This document shows, piece after piece, positions 7,609 to 16,873 of a DNA stretch of 64,000 nt (positions within the stretch are counted from its first letter, which is position 1; each line of letters begins with the position of its first letter). Location: positions 124,001 through 188,000 of the forward strand of contig NZ_JASZYT010000003.1 of assembly GCF_030316765.1 (NCBI RefSeq), in the 5' to 3' direction. A program made the position numbers and the translations under genes. The stretch comes from Variovorax saccharolyticus (GTDB lineage: Bacteria; Pseudomonadota; Gammaproteobacteria; Burkholderiales; Burkholderiaceae_C). The notes under the pieces were generated by a model. That model did no database searches, had not been told where the DNA came from, and worked only from the letters and a program-made list of their open reading frames with translations.

Positions 7609-8501
7609 GACCGTCCCTCCCGAACGATCTGCATGATCTTCTCCACGTAGTCACCGATGCGCCGGCCAGCGCACTTGGCGTGCCAGCACTTGAAGCCACC
7701 GCGCCAGTTGTTGCCGTCGCTCGGCGCGAAGTAGGTGGTAGAGGTCTTGCCGTCTGTGTCGTGAACGCCCCAAGGGCAGGCCACGTCGAACATGCCGGGG
7801 GATCGCTCGGGGTAGGTGTCCGAAACGATCTGGAACACACGGCGGTCGTCGCCCATCGCGGCGGTCGTGTTCGCCGTCCGGTAGCCAGGCGCAGCAGGCT
7901 GCGGCGCAGGGAACGCTTCGAGCAGTTGATCGGCGGTGTATCTGCGGCCCGCAGAGGCGATCAAACGGACCGCGTTGGGGTTCGCTATGTCCTTCACGTG
8001 CGCGAAGCCTGCAACGCGCATAGCGCGGCAGCGATCCTTGATGGTCGGGTCGGAGCCGTACGCCGCGATGATGCCGCGCTGCACGCGGTCGAACTGATCG
8101 AGCGTCAGGTCATCCGTCGCCCAGTAGGCGTGGTGCTTCCCCGGCGACGTGGAGACCAACATGGATGGCTCCAGCGGGAAAACGGGCAGCGGCTTGGTCG
8201 GGTCGTCGAAGTCGGCGAAGCAGGCCCGAATTCGGTTCACGTCCTTGGCTCGGCGGCGGGGGTAGCCATCGTCGTAGCACGGCACGTCGATGGCGTTTAC
8301 ACAGACATAAACGTTGTAGCCTTTTTCGTTCCAGCGGATCAACCGCTCGTAAACATCACCGAATTTGCCGTATTCATTTTGTTGCTTCGGGTGGTTTTGC
8401 GTGAAGAAGCAAAATTGATGATTAAATACATCCTCGGGTTGAAGTATTTCGAGAAATTTGACGGCAATGTCCCCGTCGAACAAATTCGCAATACTGCTCA
8501 T
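7605..8501 (-). CDS. RepB-like archaeo-eukaryotic primase with C-terminal zinc motif (298 aa)
   Basis: Predicted DNA primase of the RepB/AEP superfamily. Visible motifs: RACFADFDDP (metal-binding acidic pair, near residue 98), STSPGKHHAYW (near 117-127) and RAMRVAGFAHVKD (near 159-171), in the expected order. A C-terminal Cys/His cluster (CPWGVH near 242-247 and CWHAKC near 272-277) looks like a zinc finger. The start is ATG at 8501 with GGAG eight bases upstream; the TTG six bases earlier is only two bases from that site. It overlaps the DUF3987 gene, giving a compact primase-helicase replication module. Confidence 0.8.
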   Translation of the reverse strand: MSSIANLFDGDIAVKFLEILQPEDVFNHQFCFFTQNHPKQQNEYGKFGDVYERLIRWNEKGYNVYVCVNAIDVPCYDDGYPRRRAKDVNRIRACFADFDDPTKPLPVFPLEPSMLVSTSPGKHHAYWATDDLTLDQFDRVQRGIIAAYGSDPTIKDRCRAMRVAGFAHVKDIANPNAVRLIASAGRRYTADQLLEAFPAPQPAAPGYRTANTTAAMGDDRRVFQIVSDTYPERSPGMFDVACPWGVHDTDGKTSTTYFAPSDGNNWRGGFKCWHAKCAGRRIGDYVEKIMQIVREGRS

Positions 8502-8545
8502 TTCCAAGACTCCAAGTCAAAGTTTTGCTTTCCTCGGCTCTGGAA

Positions 8546-8569
8546 ATCGGCTAAAATCGAATAGCCGAT
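8546..8569. promoter_or_regulatory. Inverted repeat upstream of the primase gene, possible operator
   Basis: ATCGGCTA (8546-8553), an 8-base spacer, and TAGCCGAT (8562-8569) form a perfect 8-bp inverted repeat in the 161-bp gap between the 76-aa gene and the primase. It lies about 45 bases upstream of the primase start, a typical place for a regulator site. The same gap contains G-rich GGGTTGGTTTAGGGTTGG around 8601. No promoter was clear by eye. Confidence 0.5.
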
Positions 8570-8662
8570 CAGCGCAATTCCGAGGTGAAATTAAGACTTA
8601 GGGGTTGGTTTAGGGTTGGCGGGGAATTAATTCATTTGAATCCTCCTTGGTCTCGGCATTTG

Positions 8663-8893
8663 TTACTCCATCTGACCTCTTGGAACGCCCGCAGCTAGAC
8701 CCTGCGGGCGTCTCTTTTCATCGGGTCGGCTTCCAACTCCGAGGCGCTTCATCAAGGCCCGGAAGCACGTATCCGCCGGCCAGGCCTCCCACCGGTCGCT
8801 GACCGACGGGGTTGCTAGTTGGGTCTGCTTCGTGAGCTTGGCCATCCGGTCCTTCCAGTGAGGGGCCGGTTTCGGTGCTTTGTCGTCGTCCAT
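8663..8893 (-). CDS. Small basic prophage protein (76 aa), function unknown
   Basis: Begins with acidic MDDDK, then a Lys/Arg-rich body (HWKDRMAKLTKQTQ) and one possible helix around WPADTCFRALMKRLGV. The ATG has GGAG eight bases upstream, so translation initiation looks genuine. The gene lies within the 3' part of another open frame on the same strand for 176 bases, which is unusual. The basic composition would fit nucleic-acid binding; no family is recognised. Confidence 0.55.
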   Translation of the reverse strand: MDDDKAPKPAPHWKDRMAKLTKQTQLATPSVSDRWEAWPADTCFRALMKRLGVGSRPDEKRRPQGLAAGVPRGQME

Positions 8894-9161
8894 AGTCGGT
8901 ACTCCAGAGAGGTTGAATCACCTGGGTCCATTGGTCGATGACCTCGCCTTCCTCGGTCGTCCAGCACTTAGCGGCCGGATCGAACACCACGTAGATCGCA
9001 TCGGCTCGACGTGCGATCAAAGATATTGGGACGGCGCGACCGTCCATGACGTCCCAAGCAACGATGGGGTAGCGCGTCTCCTTGACGTTCTCCGTCTTCA
9101 GCCCCGCGTTGATCAGGTACGCCTCGACCAACGACAGCGCGGTAGCGTTAGGGACGATCAT
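8718..9161 (-). CDS. Prophage protein (147 aa) with unusual 3' overlap
   Basis: The N-terminal 90 residues look like a folded alpha/beta domain (VEAYLINAGLKTENV, then AIYVVFDPAAKCW). The ATG at 9161 overlaps the stop of the upstream gene (ATGA), so translation starts by coupling. The frame stays open through most of the 76-aa gene downstream, where its sequence becomes Gly/Arg/Pro-rich and less protein-like. Either both frames are translated or the true product ends earlier through a frameshift. No known family. Confidence 0.5.
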   Translation of the reverse strand: MIVPNATALSLVEAYLINAGLKTENVKETRYPIVAWDVMDGRAVPISLIARRADAIYVVFDPAAKCWTTEEGEVIDQWTQVIQPLWSTDYGRRQSTETGPSLEGPDGQAHEADPTSNPVGQRPVGGLAGGYVLPGLDEAPRSWKPTR

Positions 9162-9616
9162 CCAAACCTCCCCATTTCCGCCAGTTGTTCCGTCCTGGCG
9201 GCGGACGCGAGAGCCTGCTGGTGGCTTTCCTCGGCGCTGGCCGCCACCGCCGCTTGGGTATGCCGGCTCGTCTCCAGTTGCTCGCGGGACCACTCCCGCT
9301 CGGCGTCCTCCTTGGCGCGCAGTTCGGCGTACATCTGCTCTTGGCGCGCCTTGGCCGCGGCACGTTCCGCTGCACGGCGTGCGGGTAGTTCTGACTTCCA
9401 CTGGTCAACCAACTTGATCCACCGGTAGAGGTCATCCTCTGCCCAAACGCGCTGACCGCCCATGAAAAGGTCGAGAGGCGGTGGCAACGGCGGAAGGGAG
9501 CCATCATGTATGCGAGCGTTCAAGCTCGCGCCGGGTAGCCCTACGGCCTGGGCGAAATGGGACGACTTCGCGTAGCAGCCCCCTACAAGCTCGGACTGTG
9601 GGATTTGGAACACCAT
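9158..9616 (-). CDS. Prophage protein with HTH-like N-terminus and coiled coil (152 aa)
   Basis: The first 65 residues resemble a small winged or excisionase-like DNA-binding domain (HFAQAVGLPGASLNARI, then GGQRVWAEDDLYRWI). Residues about 70-145 form a charged Ala/Glu/Arg-rich coiled coil. The start is ATG at 9616 with AGGAG five bases upstream; the GTG two codons earlier abuts that site. It lies second from the right end of the element, where regulatory genes are expected. DNA binding is inferred, not shown by a strong family match. Confidence 0.55.
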   Translation of the reverse strand: MVFQIPQSELVGGCYAKSSHFAQAVGLPGASLNARIHDGSLPPLPPPLDLFMGGQRVWAEDDLYRWIKLVDQWKSELPARRAAERAAAKARQEQMYAELRAKEDAEREWSREQLETSRHTQAAVAASAEESHQQALASAARTEQLAEMGRFG

Positions 9617-9715
9617 CTTCACTCCTAGTAGCCGGCCCCGAACGCCGAAGCCCGTAGCTCTACCGTAGCCCTCGACCCCAAACCAGAACTACCGGGTTCC
9701 CCCTCGACTGGGACG

Positions 9716-9895
9716 CTACGAGGCGGCACGTACCAATGACGCAAGAACCTCATCGCGTCGGTACAGCACGCGCCGGCCGAAGACATAGCGTGGGGGCAGA
9801 TGTGGGCGACGTTTGCAATGGGCCACGTAGAGGGCCGCAGGTGTCGTCCGCAGGATCGCCGCCGCCTCAGCGGTTGTGATGTAGTCGGGAGTCAT
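9716..9895 (-). CDS. Excisionase/AlpA-like HTH protein (59 aa)
   Basis: Reads MTPDYITTAEAAAILRTT and continues to a basic C-terminus ending in LVRAAS. ITTAEAAAILRTTPAALY is a typical MerR/excisionase-type helix-turn-helix, and RYVFGRRVLYRRDEVLA gives the strand and last helix expected of this fold. At 59 residues it is normal for phage excisionase or AlpA-type regulators. It is the rightmost gene of the element, close to the junction with host DNA, which suits a directionality factor. No strong ribosome site is seen. Whether it directs excision or only regulates is not shown. Confidence 0.65.
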   Translation of the reverse strand: MTPDYITTAEAAAILRTTPAALYVAHCKRRPHLPPRYVFGRRVLYRRDEVLASLVRAAS

Positions 9896-10029
9896 GCGGA
9901 AACTATGCGACCAATCGGCGGGTCGATGTCGTCCAGCCGTGCGTCCACTTCGTCTAGCAGACAGAATCGTGAGCGAGCCGTGACGACGCTCAATTCCTAG
10001 TGAGTTCCTACCTTTTCATTGAAAGAGAC
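9896..10029. other. Right junction between the phage-like element and core chromosome
   Basis: Between the last element gene and the first host-type gene. It contains a short direct repeat, TTCCTA twice around 9995-10012. No tRNA or complete gene is present, and the attachment core cannot be defined because the left end is outside the window. Gene density, strand bias and composition change across this stretch. Confidence 0.45.
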
Positions 10030-10386
10030 ATGTCAGTAAATCTCTACGGGATTACGAATTGCGACACCGTCAAGCGCGCCCGCGCCTGGCTCGATGAACA
10101 AGGCGTCGCCTACAGCTTCCACGACTTCAAGAAAAGCGGCGTACCCGAGGCCGAACTCGACCGCTGGCTCGTCGCTCCGGGCTGGGAGGCGCTGGTCAAC
10201 CGCCGCGGCACCACCTGGCGCCGGCTCGACGACGCCACCCGCGCATCGGTGGTCGATGCGGCCTCGGCCCGCGCCGTGCTGCTGGCCAACCCCAGCCTGA
10301 TCAAGCGGCCGGTGGTCAACTGGGGCGCCGGCCGGGACGTTACAACCGGATTCGACGCCACGGGGTGGAAAAGCCACGCTTTGTAA
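10030..10386 (+). CDS. Spx/YffB-type ArsC-family protein (118 aa)
   Basis: Small thioredoxin-fold protein of the ArsC/Spx/YffB group. The N-terminus NLYGITNCDTVKRARAWL carries the single conserved Cys at residue 11, and a conserved Arg-Pro follows in LIKRPVV near residue 97. The length matches YffB-type proteins. These are often annotated as arsenate reductase, but a true arsenate role is unproven; YffB-like members are thought to be glutathione-dependent thiol reductases. The start is ATG 10030; a longer frame to 10000 lacks family similarity. It is the first core gene to the right of the element and may have lost its original promoter region. Confidence 0.8.
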   Translation: MSVNLYGITNCDTVKRARAWLDEQGVAYSFHDFKKSGVPEAELDRWLVAPGWEALVNRRGTTWRRLDDATRASVVDAASARAVLLANPSLIKRPVVNWGAGRDVTTGFDATGWKSHAL

Positions 10387-10465
10387 ACATTTGGAACCCC
10401 GGAGGCCCAACTGCCTCCAACCGGGTTGCGAGGGCGCCCCGCCCCGGGAATTCAGGAGATCCGAC

Positions 10466-11041
10466 ATGAACAAGAAAACCGTTCGCAGCGCAGCCGCCCT
10501 GTCGCTGCTGGCCGCACTGGCCGGTTTCGGCACGCTGGCCCAGGCCGAGCAGGTGCAGGCACGGGTGATCAGCAGCTCGCCCGTGACCGAATCGAACGGC
10601 AGCATCCGCTACAACGTGACCTACGAGTACGCGGGCCGCCAGTACAACACGCGCGTCAGCAATCCGCCTGGCGCCAGCATCTGGGTGAATTCCACCGACT
10701 ACGGGCTGGCCACGCCCTCCCCGGTCGCGCCGCAGCCGCAGATGGCCGCCGGCCCGCTCGACGCCCCGCAGCAGCAGCAGCAGGACTGGAGCAACGTGGT
10801 GCCCGAGCCGGGCGTGGTCGTGTCGGGCCGCGGCATGCCGGCCCAGGCGCCGCCGGTCTATGTCCAGCAGCCGGCGCAGGTCTACGCGCCGGCGCCGGTC
10901 TACGTGCAGCCCGGCCCGGTGTACTACCCGGCGCCGGCCTACTACCCGGCGCCCGCCTACGCCTACCCGCCGATCGGCATCTCGCTGGGCTTCGGCTACT
11001 CGCGCGGCTGGGGCGGCGGCGGCTACGGCCGCTGGCGCTGA
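10466..11041 (+). CDS. Secreted Pro/Tyr-rich protein of unknown function (191 aa)
   Basis: Begins with a clear Sec signal peptide (MNKKTVRSAAALSLLAALAG, cleavage probably after AQA). A small domain of about 60 residues follows (VQARVISSSPVTESNGSIRY), then a Gln-rich linker, a low-complexity region dominated by PVYV, APAY and YYPAP repeats, and a Gly/Arg-rich end. AGGAG lies seven bases before the ATG. Similar small periplasmic proteins with Tyr/Pro tails occur widely in Burkholderiales. The function is unknown; an envelope-associated or surface-exposed role is inference. Confidence 0.8.
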   Translation: MNKKTVRSAAALSLLAALAGFGTLAQAEQVQARVISSSPVTESNGSIRYNVTYEYAGRQYNTRVSNPPGASIWVNSTDYGLATPSPVAPQPQMAAGPLDAPQQQQQDWSNVVPEPGVVVSGRGMPAQAPPVYVQQPAQVYAPAPVYVQPGPVYYPAPAYYPAPAYAYPPIGISLGFGYSRGWGGGGYGRWR

Positions 11042-11076
11042 TCCCCGCTTCGGACCGAAAGGCCGGCCGGCAAGCC

Positions 11077-11092
11077 TAAAATCCACGGCTTT
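11077..11092 (+). promoter_or_regulatory. Putative promoter -10 region for ppnP-argG
   Basis: TAAAAT (11077-11082) followed by CCACGGCTTT, a layout also seen before prfB and the DUF3348 gene in this window. It lies about 90 bases before ppnP. The -35 is poor by eye, so confidence is limited. Confidence 0.4.
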
Positions 11093-11170
11093 GCCAACCC
11101 CCAGGGGCGCGCTTCCTCCGGACGCGCCCTGTGCCTGCCGAGCGGCAGGCATTGCCAGGCCTTTCTATCC

Positions 11171-11494
11171 ATGAGCACTACCGAAAACCTCCAGAGCGTC
11201 ACGGTCTCGACCAAGGCCAACGTCTATTTCGACGGCAAATGCGTGAGCCACAACCTCACGCTGGCCGACGGCAGCAAGAAGTCGGTCGGCGTGATCCTGC
11301 CGTCGACCCTGACCTTCAACACCGGCGCGCCGGAAATCATGGAAGGCGCCGGCGGCCGCTGCGAGTACCTGCTCGCGGGCAGCAGCGAATGGCTGGCCTC
11401 GGGCCCGGGCGAGAAGTTCAGCGTGCCGGGCAACTCCAGCTTCCAGATCCGCGTCAGCGGCGAGCCCTACAGCTACATCTGCCACTTCGGCTGA
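11171..11494 (+). CDS. ppnP: Pyrimidine/purine nucleoside phosphorylase PpnP
   Basis: Matches the PpnP (YaiE, DUF1255) family: a single small cupin barrel that cleaves nucleosides with phosphate to free base and ribose 1-phosphate. Characteristic segments are NVYFDGKCVSHNL, KKSVGVILPSTLTFNTGAPE and the C-terminal SGEPYSYICHFG. The length of 107 aa agrees with the family (about 95-105). It lies 15 bases before argG and is probably co-transcribed with it. Cytosolic nucleotide salvage. Confidence 0.9.
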   Translation: MSTTENLQSVTVSTKANVYFDGKCVSHNLTLADGSKKSVGVILPSTLTFNTGAPEIMEGAGGRCEYLLAGSSEWLASGPGEKFSVPGNSSFQIRVSGEPYSYICHFG

Positions 11495-12847
<1,353 letters not shown>

Positions 12848-12856
12848 GCGCCGGGG

Positions 12857-13909
12857 TCAGACCACGACGGGTTCTGGTTCGAGGCGAATTCCGAAGCGCT
12901 CGTAGACGCTGGTCTGGATCGCCTTGGCCAGCGTCATGACCTCGCCGCCGGTCACCGGGTTGGCCGCGCCGCCGCGGTTGACCAGCACCAGCGCCTGGCG
13001 CTCGTAGACGCCGGCGTTGCCGACCGACTTGCCCTTCCAGCCGCAGGCATCGATCAGCCAGCCGGCCGCCAGCTTGATGCTGCCGTCGGCCATCGGGTAG
13101 TGAACGATCTTCGGGTCGCGGGCGATGATGTCGGCGCACTGCTCGGGCGTCACGGTCGGGTTCTTGAAGAAGCTGCCGGCATTGCCGAGCACCCGCCAGT
13201 CGGGCAGCTTGGCGCGGCGGATGGCGCAGATCCAGTCGAAGATCTCGATCGCCTCGGGCTGGAAATTGCCGGTCTCGTCCATCTTGCGCTCGAGGTCGAG
13301 GTAGCCCAGCACCGGCTTCCAGGGCTTGGGCAGCCGGAAGCGCACCCGCGTGATGAGCGCCCTGCCCGCCAGCCCGAAATCGTTGTCGCCGCTGGCCGCG
13401 TGCTTGAACACCGAGTCGCGGTAGCCGAAGGCGCATTGGGCGGCGTCGAGCGAGAAGGCGCGGCCGGTCTGCAGGTCGATGGCATCGAGCGATTCGAAGC
13501 GGTCCTGCAGCTCGACCCCGTAGGCACCGATGTTCTGCACCGGCGAGCCGCCCACGGTGCCGGGGATCAGCGCCAGGTTCTCGAGGCCCGGAAAGCCCTG
13601 CTGCAGCGTCCACTGCACCGTGTCGTGCCAGATCTCGCCGGCACCGGCCTCGACGATCCAGGCCCGGGCGCTTTCCTCGACCAGCCGCAATCCCTTGATC
13701 TCGACCTTGAGCACCAGCGGCTTGACGTCGCCGGTGAGCACGATGTTGCTGCCGCCGCCCAGCACGAACTTGGGCGCGTCGCGCCATTGCGCGTCGGCCA
13801 GCAGCGCCGCGACGTCGGCTTCGCCGGTGATGCGCGCCAGGTGCTGGGCGCGCGCGACGATGCCGAAGCTGTTGTGCTGCTGCAGCGGTACGTTGTGCTC
13901 CACGATCAT
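12857..13909 (-). CDS. murB: UDP-N-acetylenolpyruvoylglucosamine reductase MurB
   Basis: FAD- and NADPH-dependent reduction of UDP-GlcNAc-enolpyruvate to UDP-MurNAc, for peptidoglycan. FAD-binding [12 protein letters not shown] lies near residues 51-62; the active-site Ser is in NAGSFFKNP and the C-terminal Glu region is RLEPEP. The 350-aa length and N-terminus ([11 protein letters not shown]) match the E. coli-type MurB. ATG 13909 was chosen because the longer frame upstream has no family similarity. Divergent from yajQ with a 79-bp shared promoter region. Confidence 0.95.
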   Translation of the reverse strand: MIVEHNVPLQQHNSFGIVARAQHLARITGEADVAALLADAQWRDAPKFVLGGGSNIVLTGDVKPLVLKVEIKGLRLVEESARAWIVEAGAGEIWHDTVQWTLQQGFPGLENLALIPGTVGGSPVQNIGAYGVELQDRFESLDAIDLQTGRAFSLDAAQCAFGYRDSVFKHAASGDNDFGLAGRALITRVRFRLPKPWKPVLGYLDLERKMDETGNFQPEAIEIFDWICAIRRAKLPDWRVLGNAGSFFKNPTVTPEQCADIIARDPKIVHYPMADGSIKLAAGWLIDACGWKGKSVGNAGVYERQALVLVNRGGAANPVTGGEVMTLAKAIQTSVYERFGIRLEPEPVVV

Positions 13910-13988
13910 GGGAGAATTGTCGCATTCGCACGCCGCGCGACACCGTGCGCGGTTCATTCCTTTTTGTTGCTGCCGGAGCCTTTATTCC

Positions 13989-14474
13989 ATGCCGTCCTTC
14001 GACACCGTTTGTGAACCCAACTTGCCCGAGGTCAAGAATGCGGTCGAGAACACCGCCAAGGAAATCGGCACGCGTTTCGACTTCAAGGGCACCGCGGCCG
14101 CGGTCGAGCTCAAGGACAAGGAGATCACCATGATCGGTGACGCCGAATTCCAGCTCGTCCAGGTCGAGGACATCCTGCGCGCCAAGCTGACCAAGCGCAG
14201 CGTCGACGTCCGCTTTCTCGACAAGGGCGACGTGCAGAAGATCGGCGGCGACAAGGTCAAGCAGGTCATCAAGGTCAAGAGCGGCATCGAGACCGAGACT
14301 TCGAAGAAGATCCAGCGCCTGATCAAGGACAGCAAGCTCAAGGTGCAGGCCGCGATCCAGGGCGACGCGGTGCGCATCACGGGCGCCAAGCGCGACGACC
14401 TGCAGGCGGCGATGGCACTGATCAAGAAAGACGTGCCCGACATGCCGCTCACCTTCAACAACTTCCGGGACTGA
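13989..14474 (+). CDS. yajQ: YajQ-family nucleotide-binding protein
   Basis: YajQ (DUF520) fold, two ferredoxin-like repeats: starts [20 protein letters not shown], as in the family, and ends PLTFNNFRD. At 161 aa it matches the usual length. Members bind nucleotides; a Xanthomonas homologue binds cyclic di-GMP and works with a transcription factor, so a signalling role is possible but not implied by this sequence alone. Located 8 bases before the protease gene, suggesting co-transcription. Confidence 0.93.
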   Translation: MPSFDTVCEPNLPEVKNAVENTAKEIGTRFDFKGTAAAVELKDKEITMIGDAEFQLVQVEDILRAKLTKRSVDVRFLDKGDVQKIGGDKVKQVIKVKSGIETETSKKIQRLIKDSKLKVQAAIQGDAVRITGAKRDDLQAAMALIKKDVPDMPLTFNNFRD

Positions 14475-14481
14475 CCGCCCC

Positions 14482-15120
14482 ATGAAGATCCTCATCCCGC
14501 TGCTGCTGGCCGCGGCCTGCACGCTGGCGCAGGCCCAGTCGGTCACCCTGACCGGCACCATCGGCAGCCGCGCGATCCTGATCGTGAACGGCGGGGCGCC
14601 CAAGACGCTGGCGGTCGGCGAGACCTTCCAGGGCGTGAAGCTGGTCTCGCTGCAGGGCGAACAGGCGACGGTCGAGGCCGACGGCAAGCGGGTGGCGCTG
14701 CGCATGGACACTCCCGTGAGCATCGGCGGCGGCGGCGGAGGGTCGGGCGGCGGGACCCGCATCGTGCTGCCGGTGGGCAGCGGCGGGCACTTCATGGCGC
14801 AGGGGGCCATCAACGGCCGCACGGTCAATTTCATGCTCGACACCGGCGCCACCACCATCGCGATGTCGGCCGCCGACGCACAGCGCATCGGGCTCGATTT
14901 CAGCAAGGGCCAGCCGGTGCGCATGAACACCGCCAACGGCGTCGCCCAGGGCTATCGCGTCCGGCTCGCCTCGGTGCGGGTCGGCGACGTCGAGATCTAC
15001 GACGTCGAGGCCATCGTCTCGCAGCAGCCGATGCCCTACGTGCTGCTGGGCAACAGCTTCATCAACCGTTTCTCGATGCGCCGCGACGCCGACCAGATGG
15101 TGCTCGAAAAGCGGTTTTAG
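14482..15120 (+). CDS. Secreted retropepsin-like aspartic protease (212 aa)
   Basis: Signal peptide (LLLAAACTLAQAQ, cleavage after AQA), a small N-terminal domain, a Gly-rich linker (residues 82-91), then a clan AA retropepsin-like domain. The catalytic motif is LDTGATT with Asp120, followed by the flap-like NTANGVAQGYRVRLASVRVG and the C-terminal MPYVLLGNSFINRF. This is the TIGR02281-type bacterial family, periplasmic and single-domain, so activity would need a dimer. Its substrate is unknown. It follows yajQ by 7 bases. Confidence 0.88.
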   Translation: MKILIPLLLAAACTLAQAQSVTLTGTIGSRAILIVNGGAPKTLAVGETFQGVKLVSLQGEQATVEADGKRVALRMDTPVSIGGGGGGSGGGTRIVLPVGSGGHFMAQGAINGRTVNFMLDTGATTIAMSAADAQRIGLDFSKGQPVRMNTANGVAQGYRVRLASVRVGDVEIYDVEAIVSQQPMPYVLLGNSFINRFSMRRDADQMVLEKRF

Positions 15121-15135
15121 GCTCGCCCCCAGGTT

Positions 15136-15214
15136 GCCCGGCACTTCGTGTCCGGGCTCCCACCCCCTGCCGGGGGCAACACCAGCGGCCCGGCAAAGCC
15201 GGTTCCGCGGTGTT
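15136..15214. repeat. Intergenic hairpin repeat between convergent genes
   Basis: Several nested hairpins: CCCGG...CCGGG (about 15137-15155), AACACC (15178-15183) pairing GGTGTT (15209-15214), and CCGGC-AAA-GCCGG (15190-15202) inside it. The sequence has the look of a repetitive intergenic element common in Comamonadaceae. It sits between convergent genes and could act as a bidirectional terminator. Confidence 0.7.
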
Positions 15215-15279
15215 TCACCAACGGGCCTGGCTGCGCCGGCCGGGAATACTGGCGCGATGGTTTGTTCTTGGGGGCGAGC

Positions 15280-15633
15280 TCAGGCCACCGCCGCCGTCAC
15301 CACGATCTCGATCTTGTAGCCCTGCTTGGCCATCGCGGCCTGCACGGTCGCGCGCGGCGGGGTGTTTCCGGCCGGGATCCAGGCGTCCCAGACCTCGTTC
15401 ATGGCGGCGATGTCCGTGATGTCGGACAGGAAGATCTGCGTCATGAGGATGCGCGACTTGTCGCTGCCGGCCTCGGCCAGCAGGCGGTCGACCATCGCCA
15501 GCACCTGCGCAGTCTGGCCGCGGATGTCCTGCGACAGGTCGTCGGGCACCTGGCCCGCGAGGTAGATCGTGCCGTTGTGGACCGCGGTCTCGCTGAGGCG
15601 CGGCCCGACGTGAAAGCGCTGGATGGATGACAT
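15280..15633 (-). CDS. RidA-family (YjgF/YER057c/UK114) protein
   Basis: 117-aa chorismate mutase-like fold; typical segments are TIYLAGQVPDD, SRILMTQIFLSDI and PPRATVQAAMAKQGYKIEI. RidA proteins are trimeric and hydrolyse reactive enamine/imine intermediates from PLP enzymes; this one is closest in style to the YoaB-like subgroup, so its exact substrate is open. The conserved Arg is present in PRATVQ. Cytosolic. It lies 18 bases upstream of nothing co-directional except plsY at its 5' side, which is transcribed toward it. Confidence 0.9.
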   Translation of the reverse strand: MSSIQRFHVGPRLSETAVHNGTIYLAGQVPDDLSQDIRGQTAQVLAMVDRLLAEAGSDKSRILMTQIFLSDITDIAAMNEVWDAWIPAGNTPPRATVQAAMAKQGYKIEIVVTAAVA

Positions 15634-15651
15634 GTCTTGTTTCCCTGTTTG

Positions 15652-16281
15652 CTATTTCTTGGAGCCGAGCCTGGATTCGGTGCCGGCCAGCAGCCGCCGG
15701 ATGTTCTCGCGGTGGCGCCAGATCAGCAGCAGGCTGATCGACACCAGCACGAGCAGCACCGCGAGGTCGAGCGGCCAGGCGATCCGGCCACCGATCAGAT
15801 AGTAGGCCGGCGCGAAGAAGGCCGCCACGATCGAGGCCAGCGAAGAGTAGCGGAAGAACACCGCGATGATCAGCCAGGTGGCGCCGGTCGCCAGGCCCAG
15901 CAGCGGCTCGATGCCGACCAGCGCGCCGGCGGCGGTCGCCACGCCCTTGCCGCCCTGGAAACCGAAGAACACCGGATACAGGTGCCCCAGGAAGGCAGCC
16001 AGCCCGGCCACGGCCGCTGTGCCGGCGCCCAGGTCCCAGTCGGCGCCGAAGCGGTGGATCAGGAACACCGGCAGCCAGCCCTTGAGCGCGTCGAGCAGCA
16101 GGGTCGCGAGCGCGGCACCCTTGTTGCCCGAGCGCAGCACGTTGGTGGCACCCGGGTTCTTGCTGCCGTAGCTGCGCGGATCGGCCATGCCGAGGGTCTT
16201 GCTGACGATCACGGCGAAGGACAGGGATCCCAGCAGGTAGGACAGGACGATCGCGATCAACGAGGGAAAGTAGGAACTCAC
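15652..16281 (-). CDS. plsY: Glycerol-3-phosphate acyltransferase PlsY
   Basis: Integral membrane enzyme that transfers acyl groups from acyl-phosphate to glycerol 3-phosphate, the first step of phospholipid synthesis. Five or more membrane helices; the three conserved loop motifs are present: [36 protein letters not shown], and the later PAYYLIGG region. The start is GTG at 16281 with GGAG five bases upstream; a longer frame lacks similarity. Size 209 aa, normal. It lies 34 bases after ybaK. Confidence 0.95.
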   Translation of the reverse strand: MSSYFPSLIAIVLSYLLGSLSFAVIVSKTLGMADPRSYGSKNPGATNVLRSGNKGAALATLLLDALKGWLPVFLIHRFGADWDLGAGTAAVAGLAAFLGHLYPVFFGFQGGKGVATAAGALVGIEPLLGLATGATWLIIAVFFRYSSLASIVAAFFAPAYYLIGGRIAWPLDLAVLLVLVSISLLLIWRHRENIRRLLAGTESRLGSKK

Positions 16282-16315
16282 GGTTTCTCCGGGCGCCTCC
16301 GTTCGAGGCAACCGG

Positions 16316-16807
16316 CTATTCTGCCAGCGCGCAATGCACCGGCCGGGCGCCGAGCAGGCCGAGGCAGACCTGCGGGTCGATGCCCACCAGGTAGCCGCGC
16401 CGCCCGCCGTTGATCGCGATGCGCGGCAGGTCGAGGATGGTCGACTCGATGTAGACCGGCATCGCGCGCCGCGTGCCGAAGGGCGAGGTGCCGCCGACCA
16501 GGTAGCCGCTGTGCCGGTTCGCGACCTCGGGCTTGCAGGGCTCGACCGACTTGGCGCCGATCTGCCGCGCCAGGTTCTTGGTCGATACCGTGCGGTTGCC
16601 GTGCATGAGCACGATCAGCGGCTTGGCGTCCTGGTCCTGCATCACCAGCGTCTTGACCACCGTGAAGGGGTCGAGGCCCAGCACCTCGGCGCTGTGCTGG
16701 GCGCCGCCGTGCTCGAGGTACTCGTAGGGGTGCTCGGTGAAGGCGATGCCGTTCGCCCGCAGCAGCTGGGTGGCGGGGGTTTCGGAAACGTGCGTCTTCT
16801 TGGCCAC
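16316..16807 (-). CDS. ybaK: Cys-tRNA(Pro)/Cys-tRNA(Cys) deacylase YbaK
   Basis: YbaK/EbsC-type editing protein that hydrolyses misacylated Cys-tRNA(Pro). Characteristic sequence includes [19 protein letters not shown] at the N-terminus, VVKTLVM with the conserved Lys, and [19 protein letters not shown]. 163 aa, usual length. Cytosolic. Same strand as plsY, possibly co-transcribed. Confidence 0.93.
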   Translation of the reverse strand: MAKKTHVSETPATQLLRANGIAFTEHPYEYLEHGGAQHSAEVLGLDPFTVVKTLVMQDQDAKPLIVLMHGNRTVSTKNLARQIGAKSVEPCKPEVANRHSGYLVGGTSPFGTRRAMPVYIESTILDLPRIAINGGRRGYLVGIDPQVCLGLLGARPVHCALAE

Positions 16808-16873
16808 GGTTTCTAGTCAGTTGAGGACAGAGCAAAAACTGCTGCGCAGTTTCTTGGTCTGTCCCGCAAGGTC

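Noticed and set aside
10030..10386. Arsenate resistance function
   Set aside because: No other ars genes are nearby and the protein is of YffB/Spx type, so only the fold is claimed.
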